Assembly (NCBI RefSeq): GCF_051014445.1
Contig: NW_027488377.1
Coordinates: 496,001-560,000 of the forward strand
Reading direction: 5' to 3'
DNA from: Colletes latitarsis
Taxonomy: Eukaryota > Arthropoda > Insecta > Hymenoptera > Colletidae
DNA: 64,000 nt
The position numbers were made by a program, and so were the translations under genes. Below the pieces are notes generated by a model. The model ran no database searches. It saw only the letters and a program-made list of their open reading frames with translations, and was not told the DNA's origin. This document shows positions 35,489 to 45,111 of the stretch, in pieces (positions within the stretch are counted from its first letter, which is position 1; every line of letters begins with the position of its first letter).

Positions 35489-36591
35489 CGCTGCTTGCTT
35501 ACTAGATTCTTGCTTGCCTAGTAGCTTGCTGCTCGCTTACTAGCATAGTGATTCCTTACTGGCTTACAGCTTGCTTCCTAACTTGCTGCTAGCTTTCTAG
35601 CTTTCCGCCTGCTTACTAGCATGCTGCGTTCTTACTACCTAACTGATTTCTGACTAGCCTGCTGCTTGCTTCCTAGATTTCTGCTTGCTTACAAGCTTGC
35701 TGCTTGCTTACTAGCTTCACTTGTTGATTACTCGCTCACTGCTTGCTTACTAGCCTGCAGCTGACTTTCCAGCATATAACTACCTTACTAGCTTCCTCCT
35801 AGCTTAATAGCATACTGGTTCTTTAATAGCTTACTGCTAGCTTCCTAGCATTTTGCTCTCTTAATAGGTCCCGGCTCGCTTACTAGCTTACTGCTTGCTT
35901 GCCAGCATAATGCTTCCTTACTAACTCCCTGTGCGGGTACTAGCTCACTGCTTGCTTACCAGCGTACTGCTTGCTTAGTCGCTTACTGCTTGCTTACTAG
36001 CTTACGGCTTGCTTACCCGCTACATGCTTTCTTGCTACCCTGATGCATGCCTTCCATCTTACTGCTTGCTTAGAAGCTTGATGCTTGCTTGCTAGCTCAC
36101 AGCTTGCTTACAAGATTACTGCTTGCTTACTAGCTTACTGCTTGCTTACTAGCATACACCTTTCCTACTAGAGAACTGCTTTCTGACTAGCCTGCTGCTT
36201 GCTTACAAGCTTACTAGTTACTTACTAGCTTATTGCTTGCTTGCTAGCATACTGCTTCCTCACTAGCTTCCTGCTCGCTTACTAGCTCACTGCTTGCTTC
36301 CTAGGTTACTGCTTGCTTACTAGCTTGTTGTTTTGCTTTCCAGCTTGCTGCTTGCTTACTAGCATACTGCTTCCTTTCCAGCTCCCTGCTCGCTTACTTG
36401 CTCAAAGCTTCCTTACTACCTCGCTGCTTGCTTACTAGCTTGCTGCGTGCTTTCTTGCTTAATGCTTGCTTACTGGCATTCTGCTCCCTTACTAGCTTCC
36501 CCCTCGGTTACTAGCTCACTGCCTGCTTCCTAGCTTACTGCTTGCTTACTAGCTTGTTGCTTGCTTTCGAGCTTACTGCTTGCTTACTAGC
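35489..36591 (+). repeat. 19-bp satellite array, block 5
   Basis: Forward-orientation satellite up to the Copia element C1. A sub-block near 35575-35660 (CTTGCTTCCTAACTTGCTGC) repeats one near 34305-34395. Confidence 0.94.
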
Positions 36592-36896
36592 TGATCAGAG
36601 CAGATTTAGAAGAGGTATATTTTGTATTTCCGAATCTTCGCTATTTTTCTCTGTTTGACGTCAGCACAGGTCATGTCATAAAACCAATAGGTCTGCCGAC
36701 CGTTTGGCGATGCATATATAGCCGGGATTTTTCCTGGTTTGTAGTTTGGTGTGCGATATCCCTGACCGTGGAGAAACGTCTTCCATATATTTTGTCACCT
36801 CTCTGTCTTGCACCTTATTCCGTTTCAACAAAATATTTTTTCTTCTTTCTGCTGTAAGCGATTGGGGAAATTTATCTCAAAGATAGATCCTTAATA
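36592..36896 (+). repeat. 5' LTR of Copia C1
   Basis: About 300 bp homologous to 42651-42946. A TATATA box lies at 36715-36720 and AAACCAATAG about 35 bp upstream. The first 20-30 bases are altered compared with the 3' LTR, so the exact left end is uncertain. Confidence 0.85.
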
Positions 36897-36897
36897 G

Positions 36898-36927
36898 TTT
36901 ATGGGCCCAGCGTGCTTCCACTGCGCC
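36898..36927 (+). promoter_or_regulatory. Copia C1 primer-binding site, initiator tRNA-Met 5' half
   Basis: Directly after the LTR, TTTATGGGCCCAGC is complementary to the anticodon-proximal part of initiator tRNA-Met, the primer known for Drosophila copia. Complementarity goes on to ...CTGCGCC at 36927, about 27 of 29 bases against the insect tRNA-iMet 5' half as I remember it, which is far longer than needed. Confidence 0.8.
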
Positions 36928-37021
36928 TGCTAGAAAGAATTTGTTTGTTGATAAGCCACTCTGGCTGGGTGAATAAAGGTTTTTTTTACTGGGTACCAAT
37001 TGTGTAAGTGATTTCTTCGCA

Positions 37022-37499
37022 ATGTTTGACATAGAAGTTGGATTGGAAATCGTGAATCTGGGCGGCACTATCTACTCCATGTGGAAATCTGGAGTAGTGA
37101 TTGCGCTAGAAGCAAAAGGTTTGCTTGGCTTCGTAGATGGTACAATAGTAAAACCTGCAGAAGACAAAACAACGGAGTTCAAAGTGCACGGTCAAAAATC
37201 AGCGCAGGTAAAAATGATTATACTGAGTACAATCGCCCCAAATCTTCGCCGCAATTTGTACAACTGCTCCACTGCGAAGGAAATGTGGAACAAGCTGAGG
37301 GACACCTATACGGAGATGCAAGTGAAGACGTTGCACAGACTACCTGGGAGCAGTTTTATAATTTTCGCGTTAATGAAGACGAGCCCATTGCAGATCATTT
37401 GGAGATACTGGAGAGCATCTGCAGACGCCTGCAGGATGCGGGTGAGGAACCGTCGGTCAAAGCTGTCATGACAAAACTGCTGCGCAGTTAACCTCGAAG
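37022..37499 (+). pseudogene. Copia C1 gag, two frames
   Basis: Starts at ATG 37022. The N part (FVDGTIVKPAED, TAKEMWNKLRDTYTE) is typical Copia Gag, which builds the particle. After about 37315 the reading moves to the +1 frame (AQTTWEQFYNFRVNEDEPIA, HLEILESICRRL, VMTKLLRS), pointing to a one-base change. A TAA at 37489-37491 and a one-base loss near 37497 separate it from the next part. Weak points: the exact shift site is only bracketed. Confidence 0.85.
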
Positions 37500-38833
37500 T
37501 TCTCCATTTTTCGTCACACGTGGGATTGCACTCCTGCTACGGAAAAAAAGGAAACCAACTTGATCAGCAGACTGATCAAGGAAGACAGGCGTTTTGCTGA
37601 GGATGAAGTGTCGACGCTTGCACTTCGTGTTCAAAAGACGTCCCTGAACGACGCAAAGAGAAAGAAACGCTCCAAGAAGGATATCGAGGAGTTGAAAAAA
37701 CGAACGCGGTGTGGAGTCTGCAAAGAAAAAAGCCACTGGGCATGTGAATGTCCAAAAAATCAAGCTGGAAAATCATCGGACAGTTTAGCGAGAAATGCGC
37801 CAGCGTTGGCGTGTGACATTGTTGCAACATATAAATGCACCAGTGAAAGTGACAGTGACGTGTGGATTGCGGATTCGGGTGCCGGAATGCATATAACTTT
37901 CCGCAAAGACTATTCTTCGGCACTGCAGCCGAATTCAAATGGTCATGCGGTTAAAGTAGCGGATGATCGCATCATCTTAGCGGCTGGCATCGGAACAATT
38001 AAAATCCAAGAAGTGCTTGAGGGAGTGCTATACAAACGCGAATTACAAGATGTGCTCTATGTACCTGAACTAAAGTGTAGTTTGTTTTCTATGGGCTCAG
38101 TGAACAAAAAACGGTACTCTTTTCATTCGTTTGAAAACAAATGTGAAGTTCGCGATAGTAAAGGAAAACTCGCCGCACGTGGAATACCGCACGGAAAACT
38201 GTTTAAAATGTGTTTCAAAGTGAAAGTGCCCATTGACTGTAAAGCGCTGAAATTAGCAGATGGCCAGGAAAAATTAAAACTTTGGCATGAGCGAATGAGA
38301 CACGTAAATGAGCGCGCCGTAAAACACACGTGTGAACAACTCGGCATCCATGGAATTGAAAAGGACAATTTGACAAAGTTTTTTTGTGAAGGATGCATTA
38401 TGGGCAAGCAGTCCCGAAGGCCGCATCCAAGCATCGGAGTTGAAGACAATTACGGGCCAGGGGAGAAAATTCATATCGATGTCTGTGGCCCTGTAAACAT
38501 AAACTCACCGAGCAACACGCGGTTCTTTTTACTGTTTAAGGACGTGAGTACCAGCTATAGGAAGGTATACTTCATGAGCCATAAATCAAAAGTATTCAGC
38601 AAATTTAAGGAGTACGAGGCATTCGTATCGACGCAGACTGGAACGAAAATCAAAGTCCTGCGCTCGGACAATGGGGCAGAGTACACATGCAGCCAGCTCC
38701 GGACCTTTTTAGAGGAAAAAGGTATAATCCACGAACGCTCGTCACCATACATTCATGAGCAGAATGGTCGCGCTGAACGCGAAATTCGTACGCTCATTGA
38801 AAGTACACGTTCTATGATTCACGCAAAAGAACA
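37500..38833 (+). pseudogene. Copia C1 gag end, protease and integrase
   Basis: Open frame with a zinc knuckle RCGVCKEKSHWACECPK (C-X2-C-X4-H-X4-C), protease active site WIADSGAGMHIT, the pre-integrase zinc region (LWHERMRHVN and FCEGCIMGKQ), and the integrase core: HIDVCGPV (D), LRSDNGAEYT (D), EQNGRAERE (E). The frame is lost near 38831, where one extra C shifts ATGCATCAAAAATTATGG out of phase. Family function: processing of the polyprotein and insertion of element DNA. Confidence 0.9.
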
Positions 38834-40050
38834 TGCATCAAAAATTATGGGCAGAAGCAGTAAATACTGCGTGTTACCTGCTGAATCGGACCATCCTAAA
38901 GCCAGGGGAGATGATTACTCCGTTCGAGAAGTGGTTTAAACACAAACCTGATATAAAACATTTAAAGGTGTTTGGATCCGTAGCTTACCTGAACGTGCCG
39001 AAGGAAAGACGGCAAAAATTCGACCCAAAAAGCAGACAGGTCATATTCGTCGGTTACGATGGGGAGTCTACTAATTATAGACTCTGGGATAATAAATTGA
39101 AGAAAATTTCAATAAGCAGTGACGTAACCTTCAACGAAAATGCCCTGCCCAGCGCCGAAACGCGTGCCGAAACCGATACAATAATCAAGTTCGGAATTGA
39201 AGACGAAAGAGAGACGATTCCTACTCCAGAAGGTGCAGCCGAACACCAAGCTCCAGTTGTGGAAAATGTCGCCCAAACACGAGAACTGGAAACCAATGGA
39301 AATAAAGAAAGCGCAGCTTTGCCAGAGACAGAGCAGGTAGCCGCCAATGAAAATGCTCGGGAAGGTAGACAACTGCGCAATAGAAGAACATTACAAGCAC
39401 CTGGCCGATACGGCATACCTATTGCTTTTTTGGCTGATACGGTGCCTATGACCTACACTGAGGCAATATCTAGTGACGACACCAGCAAATGGAAGAAAGC
39501 CATGGACGAAGAGATGCTGGCGCTTGAAAAAAATCGCACATGGACCATATGTGCACTGCCACTAGGAAAACGTGCAATCGGTTGCAAATGGGTTTTCTCA
39601 ATCAAAAATGATGCAGCTGGAAATCTGAAGAGATACAAGGCGAGACTCGTAACGAAAGGATTCCGACAACGAGAAGGAATCGATTATTTTGACACATTCG
39701 CACCTGTCGTTCGCTACGAGTCCATTAGAACTCTTCTTGCAATAGCTGCGAAAGAAGATTATGAAATAATGAAGTTCGATGTGCAAACCGCTTTTCTATA
39801 TGGCGATCTTCAAGAAGAAATTTATTTGGAGCAGCCTCCAGGATACACAATTTAGAGCCAACCGGATGCAGTCTTCAAGCTACATCGCAGCCTGTATGGA
39901 TTGAAGCAGTCACCCAAATGCTGGAACGAGAAGTTCACGAGGTTTCTGAACGAATTTAATCTCGTGAACATCGCAAGTGATAAGTGCGTGCTTGTCGGTG
40001 TAGTGGAAAGTTCAAAAGTGTATTTAGCCCTGTATGTGGATGATGTTTAG
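38833..40050 (+). pseudogene. Copia C1 integrase end and reverse transcriptase
   Basis: Encodes the integrase C-part (HLKVFGSVAYLNVPKERR), a variable Ala/Glu-rich linker, then the RVT_2-type RT: GCKWVFSIKNDAAGNLKRYK, ARLVTKGFRQREGIDYFDTF, AIAAKEDYEIMKFDVQTAFL. TAG at 39853-39855 breaks it after PPGYTI; the frame continues (KLHRSLYGLKQSPKCWNEKF) to the catalytic YVDDV, which is followed at once by TAG 40048-40050. Confidence 0.9.
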
Positions 40051-40902
40051 ATTATGAGCAAAAGCGAGAATGCAATCAAGAGCGTCTTAGATTATTTAGA
40101 AGGTAACCTTAAAATCTCCGTAGATCAGGCCGATGAATTTCTCGGTTTCGAGATTAAACGCGATCGCGAACGACGACTCTTAAAAATTTCTCAACCGGGC
40201 TATATTAAGAAAATATTAAAGACCTTTAGTATGCTTGAAGCAAATCCGTCAAGTGTACCTGTGGAGCCAGGTATGCCCTTGCAAAAACAAACACCTGCGA
40301 CTGACAGTAAAATACCGTTTCGTGAGGCAATAGGCTCTTTATTATTCGCTGCACGAGTTTGTCGCCCGGATATCGAATTTGCGGTCAATTACGCAAGTCA
40401 ATTTTTGAGTTCTTACGACGACACTCATTGGCAATCGGTAATGAAAATAATGCGTTATTTAAATGGAACACGTGATTACGGAATAGTTTACGGAAATAGT
40501 GGATTTGTCTATATTTTGAATAGTGGACCAATTTCGTGGCCCAGTCAATTGAAAAAGGTCGTTGCCCTTTCGACCGCTGAGTCGGAATATATCGCGTTAG
40601 GTCACGGCGTGAAAGAAACGTTTTGGTTACGTCGTATGTTGAATGAATTGGATATTGCGTGCAATATCGTCCGTGTTTTTGTTGATAACCAAGCGGCCAT
40701 AAAAATTGCTAATAGTTCCAAAAACCATAAGCGCTCGAAACACATCGATATAAAGTACCATTTTACACGTGATGTCGTTAATCGCGGAGAAGTAGAAATC
40801 AGATATGTTCAAACGAAAGAACAATTCGCTGATATCTTTACTAAGCCTTTGCAAAAGCAGCCTGTTAAAAAGCTGATGCTTTTAACGACGAAGTCCGGAT
40901 AG
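40051..40902 (+). pseudogene. Copia C1 RT end and RNase H with internal deletion
   Basis: Continues in the same frame with the RT thumb and RNase H: VCRPDIEFAVNYASQFLSSY, VALSTAESEYIALGHGVKET, RVFVDNQAAIKIANSSKNHK, HIDIKYHFTRD, EQFADIFTKPL. The segment normally between YGNSG and GFVYIL, which carries the SDADWAGD and RKSTSG motifs and a catalytic Asp, is missing in frame at about 40500. The natural stop is at 40900-40902. Confidence 0.9.
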
Positions 40903-42650
40903 ATGTACAGGAGTTTTCAGGGAAAATTATTACGGGCGTCAGGTTTCCTTTTCGTCGGCCTTCTATGCCGACATTTTATTGTAAAATAAATTTAAACAAA
41001 CAAAAAAAAACCAAATAGAAAATTATAAGGACTAAGGAAATCCGTACTGGGACGTTGCCTGCCTCGTCTGTGCCGGTCGCCGAACTCGCCGGGTTGAAGT
41101 AGGCCAAGGTTCCTATAATCAGAAAAACACGGCTATGTGTTAGACACACGTAAACACGTTATACGTATCTATGCCGCGTTTGTGTCCTCACGCTCCTGGC
41201 TTCGGCATTCGAATGTATTGGAGCGAAGAATTACGCTCGCTCGTAATATACGAGCTCGCTAGTGGACTGTATTTTTAATTTTGGCTTTTGATAAAGAATC
41301 AATTCCTCATCTACGCCATTTGCAATCGATTACCTTGTGAACGGGATTGCAAGTGGAGGTTGTAAGGCTCCAAATGCACACTTCCCGTGAGTCTGTCCAC
41401 TGAGTCTATGCGTCGAAATGCAGTGCAGTGCAACAGCCCAACCGTCGAACTGTGGCTGCTCTTGGCTGCTTCAACAGACGACTTATTGGTCAGGGGTTGC
41501 ACTACGGAGCCCGACTGCACGTGGTTCACTGCACGTTGCACATCTATTCGTTGCACTTAGCAGTATTTGAACCACGTGGGGGCCTGACCCACGACTCCGT
41601 TTCTCCTCCGCACAGGTGCTCCTGTAAACGTTACACCGGCGGGATCTGTAGGAGTGAGGACTCGCAGACAGGAAAAGTCAGGCGTCCTTTGTGGACGTCG
41701 ACACGGCTACAATGGACCCACCTGGATGGTTCACCACGTAGGTGCCTCCCTTTAGTGTCTCCTCAGCCTGGCGGTAATCACAAGAAAATTGAAACGTAAT
41801 TTTGCCAACTTTCTTATGTCTCGATCGTTTATACGATCGAGACGACCGCTCAATTCTGCACGGAGGGATCGAACACCTTACTGGTGTATATTCTCGATCA
41901 CTCCACAAGATATCGAACACCTTACTGGTGTATTTTCTCGATCTCCTGTCGCAGAATTGACTTCGTGGAATCTCAATTTGGGAAATCCCATACAAGATTC
42001 CGGGGCATACTTGACCGAATCTAAACCGATCCGTTTGTCAAGGAAAAGGCGGATTATTTCCACACTTTTCTCGAGTTTTATCGAATTCTCAGCTGTGCGA
42101 GGTCAATCAGTGGACCCGCACCAGACTGAACATCTACTCTTTACACCCTTTAACTACAGGCAGAATCGTTCTGAATATTAAACAATGAGAACTTTCCTTT
42201 TGTAAATCTTTCCGTTCGAGTGCAATTGGGAGCCGATCCGCTCTAGTTGGAAGTCTACGTAGGACTGCGCGGATTGACAGCCGAAGACGCGGCCGCGTTA
42301 CTCTAATTAGTCGTTACGCGGCGCTGTCTAAATTTCGGCAGTCTTTCTCCGTCTGATTCTTCGCACACTACCCTCTCACGGTACTGGCGTCATCAACAGC
42401 GTTAGCACACTCGAATCGAAGGTAATGAGCCGTTACCGATGCCAGAAAAACTAGTAATAAACGCGTTTTTCTATCACTGCTCGCTGTACAAATTCTCTTA
42501 GAGATAATCTCCCGATTATTGTACGCTAACAGGATTAACAGTAATCGTGGCCGAGGACAATCGCTAGGCATTATCAAAATCTTTAAACACAGCCGTTTTG
42601 CTACACGAGAGAAAAATTAAATATCAGCGGGCATTCAAAATAAGTGGGAG
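40903..42650 (+). other. Copia C1 3' region with unassigned insertion
   Basis: Copia elements usually have little here. This 1.75 kb begins with an A-rich stretch (41000-41030) and contains TGTTAGACAC (41138) and a CTAACA (42526-42531) that could be element ends. Two blocks, AGTGGACTGTAT (41261) and GTGGAGGTTGTAAGGCTCCA (41353), recur at about 62950 and 63076 beside the putative LTR near the window end. No significant coding frame was found. There is a perfect palindrome at 41819-41842 and a 44-bp direct repeat at about 41868-41945. Confidence 0.55.
42642..42650 (+). promoter_or_regulatory. Polypurine tract of Copia C1
   Basis: AAGTGGGAG immediately before the TGTTGAGAAT start of the 3' LTR; primes plus-strand DNA in this class. 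Confidence 0.75.
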
Positions 42651-42946
42651 TGTTGAGAATAGATATATTTTGTATTTCCGAATATTCGCGATTTTTCTCT
42701 GTTCGACGGCGGCCTAGGTCATGTCGTACAATTAATAGGTCTGCCGACCATTAGGCGACGCATATATAGCCGGGATTTTTCTCGGTTTGAAGTTAGGCGT
42801 GCGACAACCCTGACCGCGGAGAAAAGACTTCCACATATTTTGTCGCCTCCGTGTCTTACACATTATACCGTTTCATCAATTTATTCTTTCTTCTTTCTGC
42901 GGTAAGCGATTGGGGAAATCTGTCACAAAGATAGATTCTCAATACA
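42651..42946 (+). repeat. 3' LTR of Copia C1
   Basis: 296 bp; starts TGTTGAGAAT and ends ATTCTCAATACA, good inverted termini. TATATA is at 42763-42768. Satellite follows directly. Confidence 0.9.
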
Positions 42947-44727
42947 AGCATACTGCTTTCTTACTAGCCAGCTGCTTCCTTACTAGCGCACTGCTTGCTC
43001 ACTAGCTTGCTTCTTGCTTTCTAGCTTACTACTTGCTTTCTAGCTTCCTCCTCGCTTACTAGCTCACTGCTTGCTTACTAGCACACAGCTTGCTTACTAG
43101 CTTGTTGCTTGCTCACTAACCTACTGCTTTCTTACTAGCCTGCTGCTTGCTTACTAGCTTACTGGCTGCTTACTAGCTTACTGCTTGCTTACTAGCTTAC
43201 TGCATCGTAACTAACTTACTGCTTTGTCACTAACTTACTGCTTTGTTACTAGCCTACAGCTTGCCTACTAGCTTAGTGCTTGCTAACTAGCTAGATGGTT
43301 TCTTAATAGCTAACTGCTTGCTTACTAGCAAGCTGGTTTCTTATTAGCCTCCTGATTGCTTTCTCGTTCACTGCATGCTTACTAGCCTGCTGCTTGCTTT
43401 TTAACTTACTGCTTGCATACTAGCATGCTGCTTGGTTATTAGCTTACAGCTTGCTTACTAGCATACTGCTTTCATACTAGCTAGCAGCTTTCTGACTAGC
43501 CTGCTGCTTGCTTACAGGCTTACTGTTTGCTTAGTATCTTATTGCTTGCTTACTAGCTTACTGCTCCCTTACTAGCTTCCTGCTTGCTTACTACCATATT
43601 GGTTGCTTAGTAGCATTCTGCTCCCATACAAGGTCCCTGCTTGCTTGCTAACATAATGCTTCCCTACTATCTCCCTGCTCGCTTACTAGCTCACTGCTTG
43701 CATACCAGTTCACTGCTTGCATACCAGCCTACTGCTTGGTTATTAGCTTACAGCTTGCTTACTGGCATACTGCTTTCTTTCTAGCCAGCTGCTTGCCTAC
43801 TAGCTTACTGCTTGCTTACTAGCTTACAGCTCGCTTACTCGCTTACTGCTCGCTTACTAGCCCGCTGCTTGCTTTCAAGCATACTGCTTCCCTACTAGCT
43901 TCCTCCTCGCTCACTATCTCACAGCTCGCTTACTAGTTCACTGCTTGCTTACAAGCTTTCATCTTGCTTACAAGCTTACTGCTTGCTTACTAGCATCCTC
44001 CTCGCTTTCTAGCTCACTGCTTGCATCCTAGGTTACTGCTTGCTTACATGCTAATTGTTTTCATGCCAGCTTACTGCTTGCTATCTAACTTACTGCTTGT
44101 TGGTTGGCATACTGCTTCCTTAATAGCTAACTACTTTCTTACTGGCCTCCTGCTTGCTTTCTAGTTTAGTGCTTGCTTAAAGCTTTCTCGTTTCTTACTA
44201 TCTTACTGCTTGTTTACTAGCATACTGCTATCCTTACTAGCTTCCAGCTCGCTTACTATCTCACTGCTTGCTGACTAACATACGGCTTGCTTACTAAGTT
44301 GCTGCTTGAGTTCTAGCTTACTGTTTGTTTACAAGTAGACTGGTTGCATACAATCTTACAGCTTGCTTACTATCAAGCTGCTTCCTTACTATCTTCCACC
44401 TCGCTTACTAGCTCACTGGATGCTTACTAGCTTACTGCTTTCTTGCTAGCTAACTGCTTGCTTTCTAGCATACTGCTTCCTTACTTGCTTCCTGCTCGCT
44501 TACTGGCTCACTGTTTGCTTACTAGATTACAGTTTGCTTACTAGCTTACTGCTAGCTTAATCGCTTACTGCTTGCTTTCTAGCTTACTGCTTGCTTACTA
44601 GCATACTGCTTTCATACTAGGTACTTTCTTCCTTTCTAGCCTGCTGCTTGCTTCCTAGCTTACTGGTTGCTTACTTGTTTGCTCCTTGCTTACTAGCACA
44701 CTGCTTCCTCACTAGCTTACTGCTTAT
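42947..44727 (+). repeat. 19-bp satellite array, block 6
   Basis: Forward-orientation satellite between Copia C1 and Gypsy G2. It ends with TTAT (44724-44727), the target duplication of G2. Confidence 0.94.
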
Positions 44728-45111
44728 TGTAGGATTTTTTTTTTGGGCGGCGGTGGTTTAGTTACAAGATTAATCGATTTATCAGATACTATATTCACAC
44801 ACTTTTTATTCTTTGTCTCTCGTCACGCTCGACAATTTCTACCCTATCCTTCGCGGCTTGCTCGTATTTATTTAGTTTTTCACATGCACACATACGTTCG
44901 CGGTTGCCGAACTTTTAGTCTTTCTCTTTTCCTCGTTATTGTTTTCTCGCTTTTCGGTTGTTCACCCATCAGCTAGTCGGCTGTTCGCTCGCCGCGTGTT
45001 GACGGTTTTTTGTTGCTCGTGCCGGACAACGAACGATTCGTTGTTCGGCTGAAATTTATACGCGTTTTTAATATTTAAATTTCGATAATTTTGCCGGCAC
45101 TGTTCCCTACA
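44728..45111 (-). repeat. 3' LTR of Gypsy G2
   Basis: 384 bp, TGTAGG...CCTACA. On the internal side follows TTCGGCCATCCTGCA, also present beside the G1 LTR; no clear polypurine tract. Confidence 0.93.

Larger units (their letters stand above)
36592..42946 (+). mobile_element. Ty1/Copia element C1, both LTRs, degraded
   Basis: Plus-strand Copia element: 5' LTR, primer-binding site for initiator tRNA-Met half, gag, protease, integrase, RT, RNase H in Copia order (IN before RT), a polypurine tract (AAGTGGGAG at 42642-42650) and 3' LTR. The LTRs differ at roughly 40-45 of about 280 aligned bases by eye, so this is an old insertion. Coding parts carry several frameshifts and stops. An unusually long 1.7-kb stretch between the RNase H stop and the 3' LTR probably holds another insertion. 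Confidence 0.9.
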
